NCBI RefSeq assembly: GCF_009696325.1
Contig: NZ_VUME01000003.1
Span: forward strand, 168,787 to 232,786
Origin: Collinsella sp. WCA1-178-WT-3 (M1)
GTDB lineage: Bacteria; Actinomycetota; Coriobacteriia; Coriobacteriales; Coriobacteriaceae
Reading direction: 5' to 3'
DNA: 64,000 nucleotides
Each line of letters starts with the position of its first letter. The first letter of the stretch is position 1. This document shows, one piece after another, positions 27,463 through 38,867 of the stretch. The notes below the pieces were generated by a model. The model was not told where the DNA came from. It saw only the letters and a program-made list of their open reading frames with translations, and made no database searches. Made by a program: the position numbers and the translations under genes.

Positions 27463-28666
27463 AGTTGCCGTAACCTCCCCTCTCCTGGTCGCGGATTACG
27501 TGGCCGCCCTCGAGGGCGATCACGCGACGATGCATACTATCGACCATCTCGCGATCGTGGGTAGCCACGATCACGGTCGTGCCGGTGCGGTTAATGCGCT
27601 CGAGCAGCTTCATGATGCCGAGCGAAATTGCCGGGTCGAGGTTGCCCGTTGGCTCGTCGCAAATCAGCAGCGGCGGACGGTTGACCATGGCGCGGGCGAC
27701 GGCCACGCGCTGTTGCTCGCCGCCGGAAAGCTGATCGGGCAGCGAGTCCATCTGATCGGCCAAACCGACCAGACGCAGTACCTCGGGCACCTGGCTGCGA
27801 ATGACGCCCTTGGGCTTGCCTATGCACTGCAGGGCAAACGCCACGTTTTCATAGGCGGTCTTTTGCGGCAGAAGCTTAAAGTCCTGGAACACGGCGCCAA
27901 TCTGGCGGCGCAGGAAGGGAACCTTGCGGTTCTTGATTTTCATGAGATCCTGACCGGCGACCAAAATGCGACCGCTCGTAGGCCTGACATCACGGTTGAG
28001 CGTGGAAAGCAGCGTGGTCTTACCCGATCCGGAATGACCGACCAAGAAGACGAACTCACCCGGATAGATCTCGATGTTGATGTCGTCGAGTGCGGGCTTG
28101 TTGGGCTGTGCCGGGTAGATCTTGGTGACATGCTCCATCAGAATGACGGGCTCGACACCGGCCTGCTTGGCCATCTTCTTGCGACTTGCCTGCGGATCGA
28201 TAGGCGCGAACACCGACGTAAAATCGGGGTTGTTGAGCGCATTGTCAAGACTTGCGACCTCGGCAGCCTGATCATTCTCGACCATGGGCGCAGCGGGCTG
28301 CGTAGGATCGGGAATGCCGGCAAAGAGGCCGGACTGCGCCGGTTGCGGCGCGGGCGTAGCAGGAACCATGGGATCGGGAATGCCCGCCATGGTCGGCTGA
28401 GGCTCGGCTGACGTCTGAGGCTGGTTCACGCGAGCAGTCACCTTTTGGACGGGCTCAAAGCCCGCAGCGGCAGAAAGCTCGACATCGCTGGTGGGATTGT
28501 AGGCAAAGGGATCGGATGCCGGCCGTGCCTGATCTGCCGGCTGTGCGGGGGCCTGGGCAATATGCTGGCCCTCTGAATCCGGAGTGGCGAAACGTGTGCC
28601 CGGGACACCTTGCCGTGTCTTGGGGGCCTCATCGCCCGCACCGGAGGTACGGAAGTGGTTACCCAC
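27449..28666 (-). CDS. ftsE: Cell division ATP-binding protein FtsE with long N-terminal extension
   Basis: The C-terminal 230 residues are a standard FtsE ATPase: Walker A GHSGSGKTT near residue 207, signature LSGGEQQRVAVARA near 310, Walker B LLICDEPTGNLD, and the switch histidine in ATHDREMV. About 170 extra residues precede it, rich in Pro, Ala, Gln and Asp, with repeats of GIPDPxxPAxP and no predicted fold. Typical FtsE is about 225 residues. The GTG start at 28666 follows AAGGAG, and the frame is intact, so the extension is probably translated. It may reach other divisome partners from the cytoplasm. Confidence 0.92.
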   Translation of the reverse strand: MGNHFRTSGAGDEAPKTRQGVPGTRFATPDSEGQHIAQAPAQPADQARPASDPFAYNPTSDVELSAAAGFEPVQKVTARVNQPQTSAEPQPTMAGIPDPMVPATPAPQPAQSGLFAGIPDPTQPAAPMVENDQAAEVASLDNALNNPDFTSVFAPIDPQASRKKMAKQAGVEPVILMEHVTKIYPAQPNKPALDDINIEIYPGEFVFLVGHSGSGKTTLLSTLNRDVRPTSGRILVAGQDLMKIKNRKVPFLRRQIGAVFQDFKLLPQKTAYENVAFALQCIGKPKGVIRSQVPEVLRLVGLADQMDSLPDQLSGGEQQRVAVARAMVNRPPLLICDEPTGNLDPAISLGIMKLLERINRTGTTVIVATHDREMVDSMHRRVIALEGGHVIRDQERGGYGNYGTN

Positions 28667-28786
28667 TGGTGCTCCTTATCATCGTGCGTTTAAACTACAT
28701 GAGCGCTTTGTATTTTAGCAGCATTAGCTTCGCTGCACATAAGAAGCATGGCAGGGTTTTGGTCTCACCGGCCGCGCACAGGGCTA

Positions 28787-28875
28787 CCTCCCAAATCGTC
28801 CTCGGACATGTCGGAGTCCCCGCTGCGCGCTTCGCGCTGCGGGGACTCCTCCGTCCTGCGGAATGATTTGGGAGG
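28787..28875. repeat. 89-bp nested palindrome with GGGGAC arms
   Basis: Outer arms CCTCCCAAATC and GATTTGGGAGG enclose inner arms GGAGTCCCCGC and GCGGGGACTCC around a GC-rich centre. It is the main feature of the 28667-28999 gap between ftsE and the transketolase terminator. No gene is supported there. Confidence 0.8.
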
Positions 28876-28916
28876 AAGCCCTTGCTTGGTGCGGGCCCGA
28901 TTTGTTTGTTGCCCAC

Positions 28917-28952
28917 AAAAAACAGGGGCGCCCTCTTTGGGGGCGCCCCTGT
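28917..28952 (-). terminator. Intrinsic terminator after the transketolase genes
   Basis: The stem ACAGGGGCGCCC with its complement (28922-28952) is followed by TTTTTTG on the minus strand. Confidence 0.9.
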
Positions 28953-28999
28953 TCTGGCTTGCATACGGTTGCTAAAGCGATACTTTGCCTCGTCTTGCC

Positions 29000-29941
29000 C
29001 TAGGCCAAGAACTCCTTGGTGGTTGCCACGATGTTGGCGGCATCCAGACCGTACTTGTGCAGGAGCTCGGCGCCCGGGCCGGACTCGCCAAAGGTGTCGT
29101 TGACGCCAATCTTCTTGAGCGGCGTCGGGCACTGAGCGCAGAGCACGTCGGCAACGGCGCTGCCCAGGCCACCGATCACGGAGTGCTCCTCGACGGTCAC
29201 GACGTGGCCGGTCTTGGCGGCGCTCTTGACGATCAGATCGGCGTCGATGGGCTTAATGGTGTGCATGTTGATGACCTCGGCGTCGATGCCCTCGGCAGCG
29301 AGCTGCTCGGCAGCCTCGAGAGCCTCGCCAACCATCAGGCCGCAGGCGATGATGGTCACATCGGCGCCCTCACGCATGACGATGCCGCGGCCCAGCTCGA
29401 ACTTGTAGGTCTCGGGGTCGTTGATGACCGGCGAGGCCAAACGGGCAAAGCGCATGTACACGGGGCCGTCGCACTCGTAGGCGGCGCGGACCACGGCGCG
29501 GGCCTCCACGTCGTCGGCCGGGACAATAACGGTCATGCCAGGGATAACACGCATAAGGGCGATATCCTCGCAGCACTGGTGCGTGGCACCGTCCTCGCCC
29601 ACCGAAATACCGGCGTGCGTGGCGCCGATCTTGACGTTGAGGTGCGGATAGCCGATGGAGTTACGGACCTGCTCAAAAGCGCGGCCGGCGGCAAACATGG
29701 CAAAGGTGCTCGCAAAGGCAGTACGACCGGTGGTCGCGATACCGGCGGCGACACCCATCAGGTTGCTCTCGGCAATGCCCACATCAAAGAAGCGGTCGGG
29801 GCAGGCGGCCTTAAACTTACCGGTCTGCGTGGCGGCAGCCAGGTCGGCGTCGAGGACCACAAAGTCGTCGTGCTCGGCAGCGAGCTCAACGAGGGCCTCG
29901 CCGTAGCTTACACGCGTGGCGATTTTCTTGACGTCTGCCAT
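29000..29941 (-). CDS. Transketolase C-terminal subunit
   Basis: This 313-residue protein corresponds to the pyrimidine-binding and C-terminal domains of transketolase, the pentose-phosphate enzyme that moves two-carbon units between sugars. Motifs include DDFVVLDADLA, DVGIAESNLMGVAAG with the Glu that activates thiamine diphosphate, and ISVGEDGATHQ. I chose ATG 29941 (MADVKKIATR) over the longer frame. It begins 1 base after the stop of the partner gene, so the two halves are made together and must assemble. Confidence 0.95.
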   Translation of the reverse strand: MADVKKIATRVSYGEALVELAAEHDDFVVLDADLAAATQTGKFKAACPDRFFDVGIAESNLMGVAAGIATTGRTAFASTFAMFAAGRAFEQVRNSIGYPHLNVKIGATHAGISVGEDGATHQCCEDIALMRVIPGMTVIVPADDVEARAVVRAAYECDGPVYMRFARLASPVINDPETYKFELGRGIVMREGADVTIIACGLMVGEALEAAEQLAAEGIDAEVINMHTIKPIDADLIVKSAAKTGHVVTVEEHSVIGGLGSAVADVLCAQCPTPLKKIGVNDTFGESGPGAELLHKYGLDAANIVATTKEFLA

Positions 29942-29942
29942 C

Positions 29943-30773
29943 CTAGAGCTCCTCTCCGGCGGCCGTGAGCTCTGCCATGGCCTGCTCAAACTGTTCGTCG
30001 TTGGGGGCCTTACCGTGCCAACCAACCTGGTTTTCCATAAAGGAAACGCCCTTGCCCTTCATGGTCTCGGCGATAATGGCGGTAGGCTGACCCTTGGTGG
30101 CGCGAGCCTCGGCAAAGGCGGCGCGAATCTGACCGAAGTCGTTGCCGTCGGCGAGCTCCACCACGTGGAACTTAAAGGCGCGGAACTTGTCGGCGAGCGG
30201 CATGGGATCGTTGACCTCCTCGACGGGACCGTCAATCTGCAGACCGTTGTGGTCAACGATCACGCAGAGGTTGTCGAGCTGCTGATTGCCGGCAAACATG
30301 GCGGCCTCCCAGACCTGGCCCTCCTCGCTCTCGCCGTCGCCCAGCAGGGCGTACGTACGGTAAGTATCGCCCCAGTGCTTGGCGGCGACGGCCATGCCCA
30401 CGGCGGCGGAGATGCCCTGGCCCAGCGAGCCGGTGGACATGTCGACGCCCGGGGTGTCGTTCATGTTGGGGTGGCCCTGCAGGTGGCTGCCGATATGGCG
30501 CAGCGTCTCGAGGTCCTCCTTGGGGAAGAATCCGCGCTCGGCGAGCACGGCGTACAGACCCGGAGCGCAATGGCCCTTGGAGAGCACAAAGCGGTCGCGG
30601 TCGGCCTTGCGAGGATCGGCCGGGTCGACATTCATTTCCTCAAAGTACAGATAAGTCATGATGTCGGCAGAGCCGAGCGAACCGCCCGGATGGCCGGACT
30701 TGGCAGCGTGCACGCCGGTGACGATGCCCTTCCTTACCTCGTTGGCAACCTTTTTGAGCTCTTCGTCGCTCAT
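29943..30773 (-). CDS. Transketolase N-terminal subunit
   Basis: This 276-residue protein is the thiamine-diphosphate-binding half of a split transketolase. It has SGHPGGSLGSADI, SKGHCAPGLYA, GSLGQGISAAVG and the cofactor motif GDGESEEGQVWEAAMFAG...DHNGLQ. Split transketolases of about 275 plus 310 residues are known in several anaerobes and archaea. It is first in the operon, with its leader at 30774-30980. Confidence 0.95.
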   Translation of the reverse strand: MSDEELKKVANEVRKGIVTGVHAAKSGHPGGSLGSADIMTYLYFEEMNVDPADPRKADRDRFVLSKGHCAPGLYAVLAERGFFPKEDLETLRHIGSHLQGHPNMNDTPGVDMSTGSLGQGISAAVGMAVAAKHWGDTYRTYALLGDGESEEGQVWEAAMFAGNQQLDNLCVIVDHNGLQIDGPVEEVNDPMPLADKFRAFKFHVVELADGNDFGQIRAAFAEARATKGQPTAIIAETMKGKGVSFMENQVGWHGKAPNDEQFEQAMAELTAAGEEL

Positions 30774-30980
30774 TGTGCCTTCCTTTCATCCTCTTTAGAC
30801 AAGATGCGCACGGCGCAGAAGGTAATCCCAACCCTGCCACAATGCACGTGCGCCATTCATTATGCTGGAAACCGAAGGCTTTACCAGAGTTTTTATCATT
30901 ATTTGAATAATTTAGCAGGCAGACCCGCTGATGAATCGGTTTATCAATGTGAACGTCTTTTGGATGGAGAGCAGTCTACC

Positions 30981-31871
30981 CTACGTGTTAATGTCCTTGA
31001 ACCCCTCGCCGAAGGCTTCCGTAACGTCGGCGACCGTCACGATAGCTTGAGGATCGCGCTCACGCACGATGGTCTTAAGTGTATTGAGCTCGCGGCGGCT
31101 AACGATCACCATAATCACCGGCTTCTCTGCGCCCGAATACATGCCGGTCGCCTTAAATTTAGTGCAGCCGCGACCCAGGCCATACATGATATCGGCCGCG
31201 ATATCGGGGAAATTGTCCGAGATGATGAGCACCATACGGCGCTTGTTGCCGCCATCGACCACAGCGTCGATCACATAGCCGCTAATTACCATCGAAAGCC
31301 CTGCATACAGCGCGTTCTCTAGAGAGAAGACGGGGGCCGATGCCGCGCATACGGCGACATCGATCGCCATGACGGTCGAACCCACCGGCAGCGAGGTATT
31401 ACGCGAGATAATCTGGCCGATGGTGTCGGAGCCGCCGGTGTTGGCGCCGGCGCGTAACACCATGCCGTAACCAATGCCCGTGATAATGCCGCCCCACATA
31501 GCGGGAAGCATCAGGTCTGCATCTGCCAGAGGCGCTACAAACGGGGCAAACAGGTCGGTAAAGAAGCCCAATAGCACAAAGCCTGTCGCCGTCTGTACCA
31601 CATAAAACATGCCGCCCTCGCGCATTACGACCAGCAACAGCAAGGCGTTCATCACGATGGTTTGGATACCGACGGGCAGCGACACGCCTCGCGCGGCACC
31701 GACCGCCTGGATAATAGTCGCAAGGCCCGTAACGCCACCGGCGGCAAGACCGTTGGGAATCAAAAACAGGTCGGTCGCGATGGCCGCCAAAGCGCACCCA
31801 AGCATAATCTGGGGCAGATCGTGGAAGAAGTTCATTGAAAGAATGCGCTTAATATCCAGACGATATGCCAT
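30981..31871 (-). CDS. YitT family membrane protein
   Basis: This 296-residue protein has five to six hydrophobic segments (PQIMLGCALAAIATDLFLIPNGLAAGGVTG and others) and a C-terminal cytoplasmic DUF2179 domain (RRMVLIISDNFPDIAADI; GAEKPVIMVIVSRREL). YitT proteins are probable transporters with unproven substrates. ATG 31871 follows GGGAGGTAGC and gives the usual MAYRLDIKR start. A terminator-type hairpin ends only 14 bases before the start codon (31885-31909). Confidence 0.9.
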   Translation of the reverse strand: MAYRLDIKRILSMNFFHDLPQIMLGCALAAIATDLFLIPNGLAAGGVTGLATIIQAVGAARGVSLPVGIQTIVMNALLLLVVMREGGMFYVVQTATGFVLLGFFTDLFAPFVAPLADADLMLPAMWGGIITGIGYGMVLRAGANTGGSDTIGQIISRNTSLPVGSTVMAIDVAVCAASAPVFSLENALYAGLSMVISGYVIDAVVDGGNKRRMVLIISDNFPDIAADIMYGLGRGCTKFKATGMYSGAEKPVIMVIVSRRELNTLKTIVRERDPQAIVTVADVTEAFGEGFKDINT

Positions 31872-31884
31872 GCTACCTCCCTCA

Positions 31885-31909
31885 AAAAAGCGCACCCCAT
31901 TGGGTGCGC
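31885..31909 (-). terminator. Terminator directly before the YitT ribosome-binding site
   Basis: On the minus strand GCGCACCC-AATG-GGGTGCGC is followed by TTTTTTGAGGGAGG, so the T-run abuts the SD of the YitT gene. It can end secA-prfB transcription, and could also attenuate any transcript that starts between prfB and this point. A TAGAAT hexamer on the minus strand near 31933-31938 is a possible -10. Confidence 0.85.
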
Positions 31910-32033
31910 ATTGAACTTCTTACCGTATTCGATTCTACCGATTCGCCGAGGAAAAACCACCCCGCGGCGGGTTTGCTCTGGATATAAAACCGCCTGTCCA
32001 GAGTTTAGTGTCGGTCCGTGACTCACCCGGGGC

Positions 32034-33181
32034 TTAAGCGGACGGAGACTCCGCATCAGCATTGCCGGTAGCCCAGCGATGGTAGCCGATCACAAACGGA
32101 TCCAAGTCGCCATCGTCGAGAACGGCGTCGACGTTGCTGGTCTCCACGCCCGAGCGCAGGTCCTTGACCATCTGATACGGATAGAGCACGTAGCTGCGGA
32201 TCTGGTTGCCAAAGCCAATCGTGGTCTTGGGACCGCGGATCTCGTCGAGCGCCTCGGCGCGCTTCTCGAGCTCAATCTCGTACAGGCGGGCCTTGAGAAT
32301 CTGCATACACGCGGCCTTGTTCTGAATCTGGCTGCGCTCATTTTGGCAGGTCACTACAATGCCGCTGGGAAAATGCGTCACGCGCACGGCGGAGTCGGTG
32401 GTGTTGACGCCCTGGCCGCCCGGGCCGCTTGCGTGGTACACGTCGACGCGGATATCGTCGGGGTTGATCTCGATATCGATATCGTCGGGCAGCACCGGAA
32501 TGACCTCGACGCCGGCAAACGTAGTCTGTCGACGCTTCTTGTCATCGGTGGGGCTAATGCGCACCAAACGGTGAACGCCGGCCTCGGCACGAAGCATACC
32601 GAAGGCATCCTTGCCCTCAACGGTAAAGGTCGCGCGATCAATGCCAATGACCTCGGCAGCGGGGCAATCGTTGATGGTGACCTTCCAGCCGCGGCGCTGG
32701 CAGTACTTCATGTACATCTTAAAGAGCATGAAGGTCCAGTCCTGCGCCTCCAAGCCGCCCTGTCCGGGCTTGATGGTCACAATCGCGTCACCGTGATCGA
32801 ACTCGCCGGTAAACCAGCTCGAAAGTTCGAGCTCATCGATGGCGCGCGCCAGACGATCAGCCGTGGCGGCAGCCTCCTCACGCAGTGCAGCGGCATCGGG
32901 GTCATCGCCCATTTCCTCGGCAAGTTCCAGCGCCGCGCGGGCATCGGAGAGCTCGCCGCGCGCGGTATCCACGGCGGCGATATCCTCCTTGGCGCGCGCA
33001 ATCTCTTCCATCGTGGCGCGAGCGGCATCGGCGTCGTCCCAAAAGCCGGGAGCGACGCTCTTGGCCTCAAGCTCGGTCACGTGGGTGCGCTTCTCGTCCA
33101 AATGGAGATACGACTCAACCTCGCCGAGCCGGTCCGCAAACGCGTCCAGCTCGGCGGGCGTTACCTCTAAAGCCTCGGCCA

Positions 33182-33182
<1 letters not shown>
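32034..33182 (-). CDS. prfB: Peptide chain release factor 2
   Basis: This 382-residue factor ends translation at UGA and UAA. It carries the catalytic GPGGQGVN motif near residue 250 and the usual helical domain 1. The frame runs unbroken from ATG, so the programmed +1 frameshift that controls many prfB genes is absent. At the stop-recognition loop the sequence is SPTDDKKRRQTTF (Ser210-Pro211-Thr212), where RF2 normally has SPF. The ATG overlaps the secA stop by one base (TAATG), which implies coupled translation. Confidence 0.95.
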
Positions 33183-35989
<2,807 letters not shown>

Positions 35990-36109
35990 GTGGTTTTCCT
36001 TTTTTGGCCATCGCCCGTAGCGCACTGCACTGGGCGAGTTAAACACAGATATTTGTACTTTAGCCAAACGGGACGCACGCTATACGCTCGACCTCATCCC
36101 CCACGTAAT

Positions 36110-36173
36110 AACTACGACCGACCTGCCAAAAAGGGACGTTTAACTACGACCGACCTGCCAAAAAGGGACGTTT
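36110..36173. repeat. 32-bp tandem direct repeat (GACCTGCCAAAAAGGGACG)
   Basis: Two identical 32-bp copies start at 36110 and 36142. Each holds CCTGCCAAAAAGGGACGTTT, which is the left arm and loop of the palindromes at 23987 and 37558 without the right arm. They lie between the secA leader and the small unknown gene. Confidence 0.85.
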
Positions 36174-36177
36174 TATT

Positions 36178-36459
36178 TTAGTGGCTACGGCCCAGATAGG
36201 CGCCGATAACTTTGCGCTGCTCGGCGCTCGCCCGATAGTAGACGCGAAGCTCGCCTTCGGCATCCAAATCAAAGCGCGTCTCGTCAATCAGGCCATTCTT
36301 GTGCGCGGTCATGAGCGCCTCCTGCATGCGCGGCCTTGCAAAGGCGGCAAACGATGCGTACTCGGCCGCGAGATCGGCCATCACATCGTCGACGCAAGCC
36401 TCGTCATGGTAAACAAAATAATCGAGCATGGCATAGTTAAGCGGAAGCATCCCGATCAC
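36178..36459 (-). CDS. Small hypothetical protein, possibly winged-helix
   Basis: I do not recognise this protein of about 90 residues. It is mostly helical (YAMLDYFVYHDEACVDDVMADLAAEY) and ends with a possible beta-wing (RFDLDAEGELRVYYRAS), so a winged-helix fold is conceivable. The start is either GTG 36459 or ATG 36450; both overlap the end of the upstream transporter gene, and AAAGGA stands nearby. Codon use favours this strand over the opposite open frame. It is probably co-translated with the transporter. Confidence 0.65.
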   Translation of the reverse strand: MIGMLPLNYAMLDYFVYHDEACVDDVMADLAAEYASFAAFARPRMQEALMTAHKNGLIDETRFDLDAEGELRVYYRASAEQRKVIGAYLGRSH

Positions 36460-37540
36460 CGTCCTTTTTAACCATGTCGAGGGGATTCACGGCGATCAGG
36501 CAAATGCCGACGAGGTTGACGACGGCCGCCACCCATGCGACGGACGGAAGCGCGTAGCCGTCAAAGCCCAAGACCAGGCCGACGATAATCCACGTAAACA
36601 GCGGCGCTGTAAAGGTATAGGTGCCGTTGATGGCCATGCCCAGCGCCGTGCCGCACATGGAGTTGGCGCGATACCAGCTCATAAACGAAAAGTAGGCGGC
36701 AAAACCGGAACAGGCGAAAAACACGACGGAGGATTTGTCGGTGAGCGCTTGGGCGACAAAGACGTAACTCTGACCAAGGGGCTCTCCGCATGCCATGGTT
36801 AGGGCCGGCAGTACCAAGCACAGGTTGCCGACGCCCGAGACAAGCTGACGGATGTTGATGGCGATCTGAGGATCGATCATGCAGGTGGCGCGGCCGCCCA
36901 CGCATCCCTCGACGCCCCAGCACAGGGCGGCTAACAGCGCCAGGCCCAAGCCAAGCGTCATGCCGGAAGATGCCTGCCCGCTCAGGCCGGCGCTACCGAT
37001 CATAGCGCCGGCGACCACGCAGACAACGATGCCGGTGACGACACGGGGGCTAAGCGGCTGTCGGTAGAGCACGCGGGCGAGCACCGCACCGATCGCGGGG
37101 TTGAGCGCGGCGATGGGCACAGCAAGCGTGCCTGCCTGCGAAAGCGCGATAACGTAGGCAGCAGAAGCGATGGGCCCGCCAATGAAGGCGGCGGCGATAA
37201 CGATGACACCGGGCTTTGAGGCGATGCAGCGGCCTAGGTCGGCGAGTTTGCCCTGACCGGCAGTGAAAAACGTGGCCCAGACGGCACTCAGCACGTCGTT
37301 GACGCCCGAGGCGATTGTGGGCAAGATGAATACCGCCAAAAGGCCGGAGGGAGCAAATGCATCGAACCAACCGGCCCAAACGCCAAAGAGCTGACCGGCG
37401 GTAACAAAGGCCGTGTACAGCGCATACATGCAGCTCGAAAGCGCCGCGACAGCGATACCCTTCCTAAAATAGGCAGCATCGAGCGCACGCTTCTTTGCCA
37501 CCGCGAGCTCGCGATTGCCCAAGGACGTCGATGTGTCCAC
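36437..37540 (-). CDS. DMT-superfamily (EamA-like) transporter
   Basis: This 367-residue protein has about ten hydrophobic helices arranged as two EamA-like halves (AALSSCMYALYTAFVTAG; GLGLALLAALCWGVEGCVGGRA). Family members export amino acids, sugars or other metabolites, and the substrate cannot be inferred. The GTG start at 37540 follows AGGAGG. Its 3' end overlaps the small unknown gene by about 23 bases. Confidence 0.88.
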   Translation of the reverse strand: MDTSTSLGNRELAVAKKRALDAAYFRKGIAVAALSSCMYALYTAFVTAGQLFGVWAGWFDAFAPSGLLAVFILPTIASGVNDVLSAVWATFFTAGQGKLADLGRCIASKPGVIVIAAAFIGGPIASAAYVIALSQAGTLAVPIAALNPAIGAVLARVLYRQPLSPRVVTGIVVCVVAGAMIGSAGLSGQASSGMTLGLGLALLAALCWGVEGCVGGRATCMIDPQIAINIRQLVSGVGNLCLVLPALTMACGEPLGQSYVFVAQALTDKSSVVFFACSGFAAYFSFMSWYRANSMCGTALGMAINGTYTFTAPLFTWIIVGLVLGFDGYALPSVAWVAAVVNLVGICLIAVNPLDMVKKDGDRDASA

Positions 37541-37557
37541 GTAGCCTCCTATCGGTT

Positions 37558-37592
37558 ACCTGCCAAAAAGGGACAGGTTTATTTTGGCAGGT
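37558..37592. repeat. GGGAC-loop palindrome, perfect 11-bp stem
   Basis: Perfect arms ACCTGCCAAAA (37558-37568) and TTTTGGCAGGT (37582-37592) enclose the loop AGGGACAGGTTTA and are followed by TTTATCT. It lies directly upstream of the EamA gene. Confidence 0.85.
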
Positions 37593-37660
37593 TTTATCTG
37601 GGCAAACGAAAAATCCCCACCGTTCGGTACAAAGAGGACGTGCTACTTTGCGTCGATAAG

Positions 37661-37697
37661 AAAAGGGCCGTGCACCAATTGGATGCACGGCCCTTTT
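37661..37697 (-). terminator. Intrinsic terminator after rpmE
   Basis: A 14-bp stem (AAAAGGGCCGTGCA at 37661-37674 and its complement at 37684-37697) encloses a 9-nt loop, with a T-run in the 3' arm on the minus strand. Confidence 0.9.
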
Positions 37698-37730
37698 GCC
37701 ATGAATGCGAGCGATTCCTCGGCGAGCTAT

Positions 37731-38156
37731 TTACTCAGCAGCCTCGGTGGTCTCGGCCTCGGCAGCGGCCTCCTCGACGGGAGCCTCTGCGGGAGCCTCG
37801 GCGGCCTGCTTGGCAGCCTCCTCGGCAAACTTAGCGGCACGCTTGGCCTTCTCGGCAGCCTTAGCCTCAGCGGCGGCCTTGCGAGCGGCCTCGGCCTCAG
37901 CAGCCTTGGCGGCCTTGGCAGCCTTGGCCTCCTCGGCCTTCTTGAGCTGGGCGGCAGCGGCGCCACCGAACTTGTCGGCGAAGCGCTGGACGCGTCCACC
38001 GGTGTCGACGAACTTCTGCTGGCCGGTGTAGAACGGGTGGCACTCGTTGCAAAGCTCGACCCTCATCTCGGACACGGTAGCGTGCGTCTTGAAGGTGTTG
38101 CCGCAGGAGCACGTCACCGTGCACTCGACATACTGGGGATGGATACCCTGCTTCAT
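37731..38156 (-). CDS. rpmE: Ribosomal protein L31 with Ala/Lys/Glu-rich tail
   Basis: The first 65 residues are a zinc-type L31 with Cys16, Cys18, Cys36 and Cys39 and the [20 protein letters not shown] motif. A tail of about 75 residues follows, made of Ala, Lys and Glu in [19 protein letters not shown] runs, then an acidic Glu/Ala/Pro end. Usual L31 stops near residue 70. The tail looks like a single charged helix or a disordered extension. The frame is clean and a terminator follows the stop, so it is real. Confidence 0.93.
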   Translation of the reverse strand: MKQGIHPQYVECTVTCSCGNTFKTHATVSEMRVELCNECHPFYTGQQKFVDTGGRVQRFADKFGGAAAAQLKKAEEAKAAKAAKAAEAEAARKAAAEAKAAEKAKRAAKFAEEAAKQAAEAPAEAPVEEAAAEAETTEAAE

Positions 38157-38436
38157 GGTAGGACTCCTTATTGGTCAGGCGCTGGTTACCGATCAGCGCA
38201 TAAGGCGTCTTGGTTTCCGACCAAGACAACAAACTCGGGTATGGTACCACGGCGTCGAGCGTCCCACAAAAGGTTCACGGTCTTTACGCCGGAGTACACA
38301 GGCGAATCTGCCCGATCGCGGCGCCAACAGAGCCGCCCGAGCTGTCAAGGGTGCCAAAAATACACCCTACGAGACAAGCGCTCCATGTTGCAGACGTGTA
38401 ACGCCGCAGCAAAGGTGCCCCTTTTTGCACGGGACA

Positions 38437-38459
38437 GGTACAATGATGAACACTGTACC
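38437..38459 (+). promoter_or_regulatory. GGTACA-N11-TGTACC inverted repeat upstream of the ACT gene
   Basis: GGTACA (38437-38442) and TGTACC (38454-38459) form an inverted repeat that overlaps a TACAAT -10-like hexamer (38439-38444), so it has the shape of an operator. No matching regulator is visible. The rest of the 38157-38505 gap is the rpmE leader, with no gene. Confidence 0.45.
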
Positions 38460-38505
38460 GTAGCGGAGCGCCGCCGTGCGCCGCTAACACGCGAAAGGGT
38501 TTCCC

Positions 38506-38793
38506 ATGGCCGAGATCTCGTCCTCCCGTATCGTCATCACCGTCCTTGGCAAGAACCGCCCCGGCATTGTCGCCGGCGTCACCCGCGTCCTGGGCGAAGC
38601 CAATGTCGACATCCGCGACATTACGCAGTCCATTATCGAGGACATCTTCACCATGACCATGCTGGCCGACACCGCCGAGTCCAAGCTCGACTTCGCCGAG
38701 CTGCAGAAGGCCCTGGCCGAGGCCGGCGAGCTTTCGGGCGTCAACGTGTCCATCCAGCGCGAGGACGTCTTTAACTTTATGTACCGCCTGTAG
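38506..38793 (+). CDS. ACT domain protein
   Basis: This 95-residue protein is a single ACT domain plus a short C-terminal extension (SSRIVITVLGKNRPGIVAGVTRVLGEANVDIRDITQSI). ACT domains bind amino acids or small metabolites and dimerise. It matches the stand-alone UPF0237/GcvR-like type. The ATG follows GAAAGGG. Citrate synthase starts 74 bases downstream on the same strand, so they may share a transcript. Confidence 0.88.
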   Translation: MAEISSSRIVITVLGKNRPGIVAGVTRVLGEANVDIRDITQSIIEDIFTMTMLADTAESKLDFAELQKALAEAGELSGVNVSIQREDVFNFMYRL

Positions 38794-38867
38794 CGAACAG
38801 GCTGCGTGACGACGGCCCAACGTGCGCCCAGGCGCAACGTCGCCACATGGCCTGGAGAGGAGCGCAC

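Noticed and set aside
28695..29132. 145-residue minus-strand frame ahead of the transketolase end
   Set aside because: It spans a terminator and a large palindrome and has no coding character.
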